IMG/VR virus record: IMGVR_UViG_3300046507_000230
Coordinates: 1-31,047 of that record
Strand: one strand, 5' to 3'
DNA length: 31,047 bases
Source of the DNA: a virus
Part shown: positions 6,316 to 14,066 of the stretch, one piece after another
Position numbering within the stretch: the stretch's first letter is position 1
Layout: the number at the start of each line of letters is the position of its first letter
Notes under the pieces: generated by a model
Seen by the model: only the letters and a program-made list of their open reading frames with translations
What the model was told of the DNA's origin: nothing
Database searches by the model: none
Program-made: the position numbers and the translations under genes

Positions 6316-6705
6316 ATGGCGGCAAATATCCCAGTTGGCTACAAGTCCCATTTGACGGACGAAGTGAGGCAGGCCGCAAAGGCGCTACGATTGGCACTGG
6401 AGCCGTTCGTAGCGCTCAACCCGACGATACCGGCTAGCTATATCATCAGCTTCCTCGCGGTCGCTGAGAAGGAAGGCCAGCCGGTCAACGAGTACGCCAA
6501 AGAAATCGGCGTGTACAAAGCAGTAATGACACGCCATCTGTTGGACTTGGGTGAACGGGACCGTCGCGGCGAGGAAGGCATGAACGTCATTGAACAGCGC
6601 CGCGACAAGGTAGACCTTAGAATTAATCGATCCTTTATTAGTGAGAAGGGCGCGGCTTTGCTTTCTAAAGTTAGACGCGCTTGGGAACTTAGTCGCAAAA
6701 GCTAA
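6316..6705 (+). CDS. MarR-like winged-helix regulator
   Basis: 129 residues from ATG 6316, chosen because a perfect AGGAGG lies five bases upstream; an in-frame ATG at 6265 with GGAG is possible and would add 17 residues. The core IISFLAVAEKEGQPVNEYAK, followed by a recognition-helix-like VYKAVMTRHLLDLG, a wing with basic and acidic turns, and ISEKGAALLSKVRRAW follows the MarR winged-helix pattern. It sits just before the integrase and just after an inverted repeat. Likely roles are control of integrase and of the lytic switch. No CI- or Cro-type repressor is visible, so this is the main candidate lysogeny regulator in the window. Confidence 0.7.
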   Translation: MAANIPVGYKSHLTDEVRQAAKALRLALEPFVALNPTIPASYIISFLAVAEKEGQPVNEYAKEIGVYKAVMTRHLLDLGERDRRGEEGMNVIEQRRDKVDLRINRSFISEKGAALLSKVRRAWELSRKS

Positions 6706-6729
6706 CTATAAAACAGGGGCGTACACATC

Positions 6730-7881
6730 ATGGCATACGCTGAAAAGAAACAAGGCAAGCCTACAGGAAAGTTCCTTGGCGAAGTTGTCGTCAAGGGCAA
6801 GCGCTTCCGACGTACGTTCGACCGCAAGAAGGATGCGGAAGGCTATGAGCTATACGTGAAGCTCACGGGAGACGAGCCGCCGACAATTATTGACGGCGCC
6901 CCGAGCACAGGGGCCCCAACGTTCGCTGAGGTGACCGAGCTAGCCAAGGCTAAAGGCGGCCCCCATGGCAAATGGAAGAAGGGCAAGGACCGGAGCCTTA
7001 TGCAGCGCCTCGAATACTGCGTGGCTGTCATCGGCTCCTATGAGGTACAGCGGGTAACTAGGGCCGTGCTGGGCAAGATCAGCGAAAGCCTCCAAGGACG
7101 CTCCAAGAGCGCCACACGGTACGGGGAGCCTCTCAGTAACGCCACCATCAACCGCTACCTATCGGCCGCCTCTGCCGTGCTGGCGTTCGCTCACAATGAG
7201 GAAATCCTGACCGAGCGGCCCCCGGCTGCGCCCTATCTGGACGAGGAGGAGACCAAGAAGGAGCGGGACGTGCTGTTGCCGGAGCAGGACGAAGTTATCT
7301 TGCAGCTAATGCGCGAGGCCGGGGACAAGCTGGAGGCCCTGTGCGTCGAGGCTATGATCCACACCGGGTTGCGGCGGGGCGAACTGTGCGAGCGCCTGAC
7401 GCCCGAGCAGATCACCATTGAACAGGTAGAGGACGAAGACGGAACGTTTGTTCACATCGGGGTCATTCGATTACACAAGGGACAGACTAAGAACGGAAAG
7501 GGACGCATTGTAACCCTTCCGGCCGATTTGGCTAAGCAAATCCGCGCGCTGATAGCTACCGGGCGAGTGCCAAAAGGTAACCGTGTGCTAACTTGTTTCA
7601 AGCGAGCGGTAAAACGCGCGGGGGTCTCCGGCAACATCGTGATCCACTCGTTGCGCCATGCACGCGTGAGGCGACTGCGGAAAGCTGGCGTCGAGAAGGC
7701 AATTCGCAAGCAATTACTTGGACATATGGACGATGATGTCCATGATGACTATGACGACCTTGACCTTGAGGATCATCTTGAGGTTGCTAAGAAAGTTGAA
7801 AAGTACGCGGGGGACCGGGTTGAAAAGTTGGCTAAACGCTCCTCGCAAGTCATTGATTTTGCTAAGGTCAGCGAAGGATAA
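6730..7881 (+). CDS. int: Tyrosine recombinase / phage integrase
   Basis: 383 residues from ATG 6730. Residues 1-45 are an arm-binding-type basic N-terminus (KGKRFRRTFDRKKDAEGYEL), residues 62-165 a SAM-like core-binding domain, and 180-345 the catalytic domain. Catalytic residues are visible: R215 in HTGLRRGEL, Lys in the beta-hairpin near 250-257, H306 and R309 in IHSLRHARVRR, H332 in LLGHMDDD, and nucleophile Y341. The HDDYDDLDLED context around the Tyr is unusually acidic. It would integrate and excise the phage genome at attP/attB. It lies directly upstream of the RNA polymerase, as in several temperate T7-like phages. No attP core can be named from the sequence. Confidence 0.92.
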   Translation: MAYAEKKQGKPTGKFLGEVVVKGKRFRRTFDRKKDAEGYELYVKLTGDEPPTIIDGAPSTGAPTFAEVTELAKAKGGPHGKWKKGKDRSLMQRLEYCVAVIGSYEVQRVTRAVLGKISESLQGRSKSATRYGEPLSNATINRYLSAASAVLAFAHNEEILTERPPAAPYLDEEETKKERDVLLPEQDEVILQLMREAGDKLEALCVEAMIHTGLRRGELCERLTPEQITIEQVEDEDGTFVHIGVIRLHKGQTKNGKGRIVTLPADLAKQIRALIATGRVPKGNRVLTCFKRAVKRAGVSGNIVIHSLRHARVRRLRKAGVEKAIRKQLLGHMDDDVHDDYDDLDLEDHLEVAKKVEKYAGDRVEKLAKRSSQVIDFAKVSEG

Positions 7882-7934
7882 AACCGGCCTACGGAGGACG
7901 GAACCGACTTGGTGACTATTACCTATTGCAATCT

Positions 7935-7957
7935 AATTAACCATCACTATATAGGCG
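7935..7957 (+). promoter_or_regulatory. T3/T7-like phage RNA polymerase promoter
   Basis: AATTAACCATCACTATA at 7935-7951 followed by TAGGCG. From memory, the T3 promoter is AATTAACCCTCACTAAAGGG, and the T7 promoter has CACTATA just before its start site. The first 15 bases match T3 at 14 positions and the last seven match T7 exactly. The bases after it (TAGG instead of GGG) differ, so the start base is uncertain. It lies 110 bases before the polymerase start codon, in the gap after the integrase, and points at the polymerase gene. Use by the phage's own polymerase is inferred. Confidence 0.6.
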
Positions 7958-8032
7958 CTAGACGGTACGGTCACCTACGGTAAACAGGTTGTTTTGGGCT
8001 ACTATCCAACAAAACCAACTAGTTAAGGCGCG

Positions 8033-8052
8033 AACGTGCCTACGCACTACAG
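8033..8052 (+). repeat. 20-base direct repeat, left copy (flanks RNA polymerase gene)
   Basis: AACGTGCCTACGCACTACAG here matches AACGTTCCTACGCACTACAG at 10458-10477 with one mismatch. The left copy lies just before the polymerase ATG, the right one inside its last 40 codons. Confidence 0.7.
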
Positions 8053-8067
8053 AAGAAAGAGGGACTG

Positions 8068-10584
8068 ATGCAGCAGATGATGGAAGCTAGGGAATACCAG
8101 CTAGCGGCCGCCTCCCTGAAGAAGCGGGACAAGCGACAAGCCGCTAGCTTCGGCAAGGGATCGACTACGGGGGCAATGGCCCTGAGTGGCCAGCAGTTGC
8201 CCCGCCTCACTGAGTACCTGCGGGAGAAGTGGAAGACGCCCTGCCGAGCTAACGCCCCCGAATATAATCTTGAGAGGATGCTGAGGCAGCTGGACCCGGA
8301 GCTTGTGGCACTAGTGTGCTTGCAGACCGGCCTGCATGTGGTCTCCTGTAACGAGAAGCAGCAAGTCAAGGCATTCAAATCGTTCGCCGCCAACCTTGAG
8401 GCCGAGTGCTTCCATGCGGGGCTGCTCAAGGCCAATAAGAAGCTGGCAGAGCGGGCTAACAAGTACGCTGAGCAGAGGCACGCCAATCAGAAGATGCGGC
8501 AAACAGCGGCCCGCGCTGTAGCTAAGAAGGCCGGGTTCACGGGCGAGGAATGGACCGCCGAGGATCACACCGTTGCCGGAGTGTGGTGCGCTAACCTGCT
8601 CACCCAAGGGCTACCCGATGTGTTCCGCTGGGAAGAGTTCACCGAATGGAACAAGGCTCTCGGCATCCCCGAGAAGTTCCGCATCCTCACGGTGTCCGAG
8701 GAGGCGCACGGGTTCATGGCGGATGCTGTGAAGGACATGATCCTTCGGCGGCCGGTTTGGCTCCCCCGGCTGACTCCGCCCGAGCCGTGGGTTAGCTACA
8801 AGCAGCGGCCCTCCGAGGACACCCGTATCCTGAAGGACGCCGCTATCATCAAGGCTTACAACAACGACCAAATTGCTCTGGTCAAGAAGGCGATAGCTGA
8901 CGGCACGATGGCGCCCGCGCTGAAGGGCATCAACACGCTGCAAGCCGTGCCCTTCAAGATCAACACTTGGCTGTTGGACGTGATGGATCAGGTGAAGGCT
9001 AACGACATCGTGGTCCCCGGGTTCACCGTGGCCGACAAAATCGATGTGCCCCCGAAGCTGACCGAGGAGGCGTGGCAGGCATTGGGCCAAGACGAGCGCA
9101 AGCTAGCTAGCGAGGAGCGCTACTCTGCACAGAAGCTCAACCGGCAGCGACATAGCGACCTGACGCTGTTGGCTCTGGACATGGCCGAGGCTCACCGGTT
9201 GGCCGAGGTGCCTGAGTTCTACATGGGCATGACGATGGACTTTAGGGGCCGCGTGTATCCGTTGCCGCGCTTCAATTTCCAGCGGGGCGATCATGTGCGC
9301 AGTCTCTTCCTATTCAAGAACGGGCTTCCGATTGGCGAAAAGGGTACACATTGGCTACGAGTACACGTTGCTAACTGTTGGGCGCAGAAGGCCCCCGGCG
9401 AGGATACCGGGCTCGACAAGAAACCAATAGCTGAGAGGGTACAATGGACGAAGGACAACGAAGAGACGTTGAGGAGCTACGCGGAGGACCCACTGACGAA
9501 CACAGGCTGGACGAAGGCAGACAGCCCGTTCCTTTTCCTTGCTGCTGCGAAAGAGCTAGTGACCTCCCTGAGTTCTGGATACGGCTATGTGTGCCATCTG
9601 CCTGTCAGCTTCGACGGTAGCTGTTCGGGACTCCAGCATATGGCGGGCGCGACGCTGGCTGAAGAAGGCCGCTTCGTGAACCTCACGGACAACGAAGTCC
9701 CGCAGGACATCTACGCCATTGTGGCTAAGGAGGCCCGCCGTATGGTCGAGGAGGATGCAAGGGGCCAGGACGAAAAGAAGCGCAAGTTTGCCCAGCTGTT
9801 CCTTAGCTACAAGGAGGGCAAGGGCATCGACAGGAAGCTGTTGAAGCGCTCGACAATGACGTTCTGTTATAGCTCCGAGGCTAACGGGATGGGCGATCAG
9901 TTCTTTGATGACCTGATGGCACCATTGCAAGCGGATGCCGTGCGCAACAAGACGCCCCACCACTTCGGGACCGTCAAGGAGCAGGCGGCTGCGGCTCGCT
10001 ACATGGGCCGTGTGGCTTACGCTGCCATCACTGAGGTAGTCCGCAAGCCCGCAGAGGCCATGGACTTCCTTAAGGCTCTCGCGGGCGCTATGGCGCACGA
10101 GGGGAAGCCTGTCAGCTGGGTGACACCGGCAGGGATACCGTGCGTCAACCGCTACCACGAGGCCCAGACGAAGACGCTGAGCCTCTGGCTGCACAATGAG
10201 CGCATCAAGGTCACCGTGGCCACGGGCAACGAAGCGCCCCTCTTGAAACGGAAGTGCCAACAGTCGATTGCGCCCAACTGGGTCCATTCGCTGGATGCTG
10301 CGCATCTGCTGTTGACCGTGGGTGCATGTGCCGACGAAGGGATCACGGACATCGTTACCGTCCATGACTCATTTGGTTGCCTTCCGGCACATGCTGACAG
10401 GTTCAACCTAATCATTCGTGAGCAGTTTGTGTTGATGTATCAACGACATGATCTACTAACGTTCCTACGCACTACAGCAAGCGCTCAGTTGTCAGAAGCA
10501 AACCAAAAGCGACTGCCGCAGCTTCCGACCAAGGGCAAGCTGGATTTAGACGAAGTCCACCGGGCGAAGTATGCCTTTGCCTAA
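8068..10584 (+). CDS. T7-type single-subunit DNA-directed RNA polymerase
   Basis: 838 residues (T7 enzyme 883). ATG 8068 has GAGGG five bases upstream. Motif A is SFDGSCSGLQH with catalytic D516, the O-helix equivalent has K593 and Y601 (KRSTMTFCYSSE), and motif C is VHDSFG with catalytic D767. The C-terminus LDLDEVHRAKYAFA ends in the conserved FA dipeptide region. The specificity-loop region lies about 692-730. The residue after Y601 is Ser where T7 has Gly640. The first about 45 residues of T7 are missing; codons just upstream of the ATG (LRRERAYALQKK) resemble that part of T7 but are cut off by an in-frame TAG at 8020, so a non-ATG start is possible. It transcribes middle and late phage genes. 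Confidence 0.97.
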   Translation: MQQMMEAREYQLAAASLKKRDKRQAASFGKGSTTGAMALSGQQLPRLTEYLREKWKTPCRANAPEYNLERMLRQLDPELVALVCLQTGLHVVSCNEKQQVKAFKSFAANLEAECFHAGLLKANKKLAERANKYAEQRHANQKMRQTAARAVAKKAGFTGEEWTAEDHTVAGVWCANLLTQGLPDVFRWEEFTEWNKALGIPEKFRILTVSEEAHGFMADAVKDMILRRPVWLPRLTPPEPWVSYKQRPSEDTRILKDAAIIKAYNNDQIALVKKAIADGTMAPALKGINTLQAVPFKINTWLLDVMDQVKANDIVVPGFTVADKIDVPPKLTEEAWQALGQDERKLASEERYSAQKLNRQRHSDLTLLALDMAEAHRLAEVPEFYMGMTMDFRGRVYPLPRFNFQRGDHVRSLFLFKNGLPIGEKGTHWLRVHVANCWAQKAPGEDTGLDKKPIAERVQWTKDNEETLRSYAEDPLTNTGWTKADSPFLFLAAAKELVTSLSSGYGYVCHLPVSFDGSCSGLQHMAGATLAEEGRFVNLTDNEVPQDIYAIVAKEARRMVEEDARGQDEKKRKFAQLFLSYKEGKGIDRKLLKRSTMTFCYSSEANGMGDQFFDDLMAPLQADAVRNKTPHHFGTVKEQAAAARYMGRVAYAAITEVVRKPAEAMDFLKALAGAMAHEGKPVSWVTPAGIPCVNRYHEAQTKTLSLWLHNERIKVTVATGNEAPLLKRKCQQSIAPNWVHSLDAAHLLLTVGACADEGITDIVTVHDSFGCLPAHADRFNLIIREQFVLMYQRHDLLTFLRTTASAQLSEANQKRLPQLPTKGKLDLDEVHRAKYAFA
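10458..10477 (+). repeat. 20-base direct repeat, right copy
   Basis: Partner of 8033-8052 (19 of 20 bases identical), lying within the polymerase 3' coding region where it encodes part of FLRTTA. Together they bracket nearly the entire gene about 2.4 kb apart. Confidence 0.7.
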
Positions 10585-10587
10585 TTA

Positions 10588-10603
10588 GTCACACATAGGG
10601 AAC
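10588..10603 (+). promoter_or_regulatory. GTCACACATAGG element, copy 2 (promoter candidate)
   Basis: GTCACACATAGGGAAC directly follows the polymerase stop and is preceded by CTAATTA. The whole CTAATTAGTCACACATAGGG resembles K11/T7-family promoters with two bases missing in the middle. It would serve the small genes and ssDNA-binding protein operon downstream. The matching copy is at 357-372. Confidence 0.4.
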
Positions 10604-10610
10604 TAATACC

Positions 10611-10781
10611 ATGAACAATACTTCGACCGACAACTTCGAAGCCATCGCCAAGGATGCCGTTGCAGCCCTGACCGCTGCGGCGCTCACGCTGAAGCTCATT
10701 GGCGAGCGCGAACTGGCCTCCGCGATTGCTGACAGCGCCCGCGATTGCATCGACCGCGCGATTGCCTTGGGCGGCGTGTGA
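10611..10781 (+). CDS. Hypothetical helical protein, 56 residues
   Basis: ATG 10611 follows AGGGAACTAATACC. The product is alanine-rich and helical (AIAKDAVAALTAAALTLKLI), mildly acidic, with no recognised family. First gene after the RNA polymerase, at the place where T7-like phages keep small host-takeover proteins. Its TGA overlaps the next GTG start. Confidence 0.6.
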   Translation: MNNTSTDNFEAIAKDAVAALTAAALTLKLIGERELASAIADSARDCIDRAIALGGV

Positions 10782-10957
10782 GCATCGCGGCAAACGTCGA
10801 GGAGATTATCCGCCTCGATCATCTGCTTGAGGGGATAGCTGAGAAATCAGTTGTCTCCCTTGCAGACCTGAAGGAGTGGCGCTGGATCAAACAGCAGCGC
10901 CGCTATCAGGTGCGAGCAATCCGTAACTACACCCCTCCATCATCGAGCATCAGATGA
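10778..10957 (+). CDS. Hypothetical protein, 59 residues, GTG start
   Basis: GTG 10778 overlaps the previous stop (GTGA), which favours it over the upstream in-frame ATG at 10745 lying within the previous gene. The product has a helical EEIIRLDHLLEGI segment and a basic KEWRWIKQQRRYQVRAIR stretch, suggesting nucleic-acid or protein binding. No family recognised. Stop overlaps the next ATG. Confidence 0.55.
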   Translation: MSIAANVEEIIRLDHLLEGIAEKSVVSLADLKEWRWIKQQRRYQVRAIRNYTPPSSSIR

Positions 10958-11127
10958 CGAACGACGACGTTTTCGAATTGACTGACGAGTTCGGCGCAAC
11001 GCTGCGCCTTCAGCCTATCAACAGCACAGCCGTTATCACCGTGATGGACGAGACCACCGCAGCTATCACGCTCAGCTATGAGCAGGCGCGGGCGCTCGCC
11101 AATGCCTTGGTTGATGCGGGGTTCTGA
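10954..11127 (+). CDS. Hypothetical acidic protein, 57 residues
   Basis: ATG 10954 overlaps the preceding TGA. The product has beta strands (ATLRLQPINSTAVITVMD) followed by a helix (SYEQARALANALVDAGF) and is acidic. No family recognised. It ends before the regulatory gap that precedes the ssDNA-binding protein. Confidence 0.55.
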   Translation: MTNDDVFELTDEFGATLRLQPINSTAVITVMDETTAAITLSYEQARALANALVDAGF

Positions 11128-11130
11128 AGT

Positions 11131-11197
11131 CCCGCGCTAGGCGGGCAAGTTAGATGGGCGGGGTTAATCCCCGTCCTAGGTATTGATCTACTAGGAC
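11131..11197 (+). promoter_or_regulatory. Tandem hairpins and 25-base dyad before the SSB gene
   Basis: Three inverted repeats follow each other: CCCGC-gctag-GCGGG (11131-11145), CGGGG-ttaat-CCCCG (11159-11173), and GTCCTAG-N11-CTAGGAC (11173-11197). TACAAT lies directly after the last arm, 9 bases before the ATG region. The last dyad resembles an operator over a promoter. The first two may act as a weak terminator or RNA-processing structure, although no T-run follows. Confidence 0.5.
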
Positions 11198-11210
11198 TAC
11201 AATTTCCATA

Positions 11211-11780
11211 ATGGCGAAGATTACTAAGACGCTCCCCGAGGGTACCGCTGTATTCCCCAAGCTCGATAAGGTTGACGTGTATCAGCCGAAGAACGCGAAG
11301 GGCCAGAACAGCGGCGAAGAGAAGCGCACTTGGAATACCCGAGTGAAGTACGGGGACGAAGAACACCGCGCAATTGATGCGTGGCTGAAGAAGCTGGCTA
11401 AGGACGCTGGCCTGACCTCAGTGGCCAACTGGCCGTGGAAGAAAGACAAGAAGACCGGCGAACTCACGCTGATGGTTAGTTCCGGCGAGGAGTACAAGCC
11501 CGGTCTCTACGACGCCAAGAACAAGAAGCTCCCCGAGGGCACTGTGATCGGCGGCGGCTCGCGTATCAAGGTGAACGTGTCACCCTTCGTTTACGAGGGT
11601 CTCGGCGGCGGTATCAAGCTGTACCTCAACGCGGTGCAGGTGATTAAGCTGGAGCGTGGTGGCGCCAATGGCGTTAGCCCATTCGAGGAAGAGGAAGGCT
11701 ATGAGGCCCCGGCTGAGACCGAGGACAAGTCTCCCTTCGATCCGTCCACCGCCAACAGCGCGGATGACGAGGCTTTCTAA
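11211..11780 (+). CDS. Single-stranded DNA-binding protein, T7 gp2.5-like
   Basis: 189 residues from ATG 11211. The start MAKITKTLPEGTAVFPKLDK and the following OB-fold-like beta pattern (WNTRVKYGDEEHRAIDAWLK, IKVNVSPFVYEGLGGGIKLY) fit phage gp2.5-type proteins. The last 30 residues are acidic and end DDEAF, an aromatic-terminated acidic tail like that of gp2.5, which contacts polymerase and helicase. It protects ssDNA and coordinates replication and recombination. It is placed as in T7, just before endonuclease I, whose ATG overlaps its stop (TAATG). Confidence 0.85.
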   Translation: MAKITKTLPEGTAVFPKLDKVDVYQPKNAKGQNSGEEKRTWNTRVKYGDEEHRAIDAWLKKLAKDAGLTSVANWPWKKDKKTGELTLMVSSGEEYKPGLYDAKNKKLPEGTVIGGGSRIKVNVSPFVYEGLGGGIKLYLNAVQVIKLERGGANGVSPFEEEEGYEAPAETEDKSPFDPSTANSADDEAF

Positions 11781-12232
11781 TGACCAAGAAACCTGCGCTG
11801 GCGCGTAGGTATCGGTCGGGCCTCGAAGAGAAGCTTGCAGAGCAGTTGGAAGGGGCCGGGATTAGCTACGAGTACGAGTCCGAAAAGATTCCGTACACAG
11901 TCCCGGCCCGCGAGGCAAAGTACCTGCCCGACTTTCCGATTACCGGAACCAACATCTACCTCGAAGCTAAGGGGCATTGGGGCGGCGGCAAGTTCGGAGG
12001 CATCAAGCAAGCCTCCGCTGAGCAGCGGCAAAAGATGTTGCTCCTCAAAGAGCAGCACCCCGGCCTTGATATTCGCGTCGTGTACGAACGCGCCAGCACC
12101 AAAATCTATCCCGGCAGTCCAACCACCAACGCCATGTGGGCCGAAACGCATGGGTTCAAGTGGGCCGACAAGGGGACCATTCCGCAAGAGTGGATCGACG
12201 AAATCAAACTTCAACAGAGGAAGAAGACATGA
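11780..12232 (+). CDS. Endonuclease I, Holliday-junction resolvase, T7 gp3-like
   Basis: 150 residues, same length class as T7 gp3 (149). ATG 11780 overlaps the SSB stop. RYRSGLEEKLAEQLEGAGI carries E16 (T7 E20), YLPDFPI carries D51 (T7 D55), and YLEAKGHW carries E62 and K64 (T7 E65, K67): the full PD-(D/E)xK active site. EQHPGLDIRVVYERA and ADKGTIPQEWIDEI also match the T7 enzyme. It resolves branched DNA before packaging and degrades host DNA. Confidence 0.95.
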   Translation: MTKKPALARRYRSGLEEKLAEQLEGAGISYEYESEKIPYTVPAREAKYLPDFPITGTNIYLEAKGHWGGGKFGGIKQASAEQRQKMLLLKEQHPGLDIRVVYERASTKIYPGSPTTNAMWAETHGFKWADKGTIPQEWIDEIKLQQRKKT

Positions 12233-12462
12233 CGAACACGCAGTTTTTCCGCTCGGTCAGCCTGTCCCCGCAGCAGCGGACCATCCTTGGTCATCTGGCC
12301 AGCGGCAAGACCATCAGCGACATGGAGAGCATGACTGTCTACCAGATCAAGCGCCTCTCTGACGTTATCCTGAAGCTCCGCCGCAAGGGCTTCGCGATCC
12401 TCACTGATGTTCGCACGGACGGCTCCGGCCACAAGTACAGCCGCTACGAGTTGGTGGCCTGA
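12229..12462 (+). CDS. Small winged-helix-like DNA-binding protein, 77 residues
   Basis: ATG 12229 overlaps the endonuclease stop (ATGA). The core LSPQQRTILGHLASGKTISD, then MTVYQIKRLSDVILKLRRKGF and a beta wing ending HKYSRYELV, reads as a winged helix-turn-helix. It sits between gp3- and gp4-like genes where T7 has its lysozyme. It may bind DNA or modulate the phage polymerase; the exact family is not recognised. Confidence 0.65.
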   Translation: MTNTQFFRSVSLSPQQRTILGHLASGKTISDMESMTVYQIKRLSDVILKLRRKGFAILTDVRTDGSGHKYSRYELVA

Positions 12463-12467
12463 TCTGA

Positions 12468-14066
12468 ATGGCATGGCTCAATTCTGGGCCTTGCGACAAG
12501 TGTAACTCAAGCGATGCCCGGGCTCATTATGATGATGGGTCCGGGTATTGTTTTGCTTGTGAGACTTATTTCAAGGCAGACGGCGAAGAGACAGAAGCCG
12601 ATAGCGGCCAGTGGCTCCGGGGCGACTATCTCCCGATGAACTCGCGGGCGCTCAAGGAAGAGACGCTCCGTAAGGCGGGCTACCAGTACGACCGCATAGC
12701 TAGGCTGCACATCATGAATGTGCGGGACAGCGGCGGCAAGCTGGTAGGGCAGAAGACACGTACAGCAGACAAGGAATTTTCATGGATCGGACCAGCGAAG
12801 AAGGACCCGCCTATTTATCTGAGTTGGCTTTGGCCAGCGAAGGGACGATCCGTCACCCTTACGGAGGGCGAGATAGACTGCTTGAGCTTCTGGCAGGCGT
12901 GGGACTGCAAGTATCCCTGCGGATCATTACCGAACGGTACTGGATCAGTAAGGAAGGCGATACTGAAGCACTACGAGCAATTGTGCTCCTTCGATCATAT
13001 TTATCTCAGCTTTGACAACGACGAGCCTGGACAAAAAGCCCTTGAGCTAGCTTGCCAGCTATTGCCCGTGGGCAAAGTCAAAATCATCCGGCTCCCTGAT
13101 GACTGCAAGGACGCTAACGAGTGCCTGATGAAGCATGGGCCGCAAGCCCTTGTGCGCGCCTACTATGACGCGAAGGAATACAGGCCCGATGGCATCCGAG
13201 AGGGACGCGAGTTCACCAAGGAGCGGCTGAAGAAGAAGCGGCGCGCTGGCTTCAAGCTGCCTTGGCCAAAGCTAGACGAAATGTGGATGGGGCTCCGAGA
13301 TGGAGAAGTCACGACAATCGCCGCAGGCAGCGGTATCGGCAAGTCAACTATCGCAAGGCACATTGCCTACCACCTCCGCACCGAACACGGGCTCAAGATT
13401 GGAAACATCTATCTTGAGGAAGACAACGATACCTCCGTGTCCGCTTACGTCGCACTACATCAGGGTGTTCCCCTAAAGAACGTCTTAGCTAATCCTGAGT
13501 CCATCAGTGACGCGGATTGGGACGCAGCGCTAGCCGCTGTGGTCTGGGACGGGATGCTCTTCTACGACCACTTCGGATCGTTGGAGAGTGAGCGCCTGCT
13601 GACCATGATGCGCTTCATGGCCGCAAGCGGCTGCCGGTTCATTGTGCTCGATCACATCAGCATAGTTCACAGCGGCACCGAGACCAACGACGAACGCAAA
13701 GACATCGACATCCTGATGACCAAGCTAGCTAGCTTCGTCAAGGAGACAGGTGTTGGCGTAATTGCCGTTGTGCATCTGAAGCGCGGCAAGAACTACAACG
13801 AGGGCGACGCTATCAGTCTCACTGACATGCGCGGCTCCGCGAGCATTGAGCAGCTATCGTTCAACGTCCTTGGGCTCGAACGGGACCAGCAAGACAACGA
13901 CCAAAAGCTATTCGCGCAAATGCGGTCGCTCAAGTGCCGCATCACCGGAGAGACTGGTGAAGCGGATAGGCTCAAATGGAATGTAAAGAGAGGACAGTAT
14001 GAAGTTGCAGGACCTGAGTGCTTCGATCCCGCAGGAGCAGCGGCAGACGATGACGCGCCGTTCTAA
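12468..14066 (+). CDS. DNA primase-helicase, T7 gp4-like
   Basis: 532 residues (T7 566). The N-terminal zinc motif has C9, C12, C28, C31 with the same 15-residue gap as T7. The TOPRIM primase core shows TLTEGEIDCLS (E134) and FDNDEPG (D183, D185). The helicase has Walker A GSGIGKST (287-294), Walker B FIVLDH (D395) and MRGSASIEQLS near 454-464 with the likely arginine finger. The acidic tail ends DDDAPF, as in T7 where the tail binds DNA polymerase. It synthesises primers and unwinds DNA at the fork. ATG 12468 follows the previous stop by five bases. Confidence 0.95.
   Translation: MAWLNSGPCDKCNSSDARAHYDDGSGYCFACETYFKADGEETEADSGQWLRGDYLPMNSRALKEETLRKAGYQYDRIARLHIMNVRDSGGKLVGQKTRTADKEFSWIGPAKKDPPIYLSWLWPAKGRSVTLTEGEIDCLSFWQAWDCKYPCGSLPNGTGSVRKAILKHYEQLCSFDHIYLSFDNDEPGQKALELACQLLPVGKVKIIRLPDDCKDANECLMKHGPQALVRAYYDAKEYRPDGIREGREFTKERLKKKRRAGFKLPWPKLDEMWMGLRDGEVTTIAAGSGIGKSTIARHIAYHLRTEHGLKIGNIYLEEDNDTSVSAYVALHQGVPLKNVLANPESISDADWDAALAAVVWDGMLFYDHFGSLESERLLTMMRFMAASGCRFIVLDHISIVHSGTETNDERKDIDILMTKLASFVKETGVGVIAVVHLKRGKNYNEGDAISLTDMRGSASIEQLSFNVLGLERDQQDNDQKLFAQMRSLKCRITGETGEADRLKWNVKRGQYEVAGPECFDPAGAAADDDAPF

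Noticed and set aside
7882-8067. attP core or tRNA fragment after the integrase
   Set aside because: No tRNA 3' half or recognisable core sequence could be found; a host genome comparison would be needed.
9556-10365. 269-codon minus-strand open frame
   Set aside because: Fully inside the RNA polymerase gene, lacking any domain; a shadow frame of GC-rich coding DNA.
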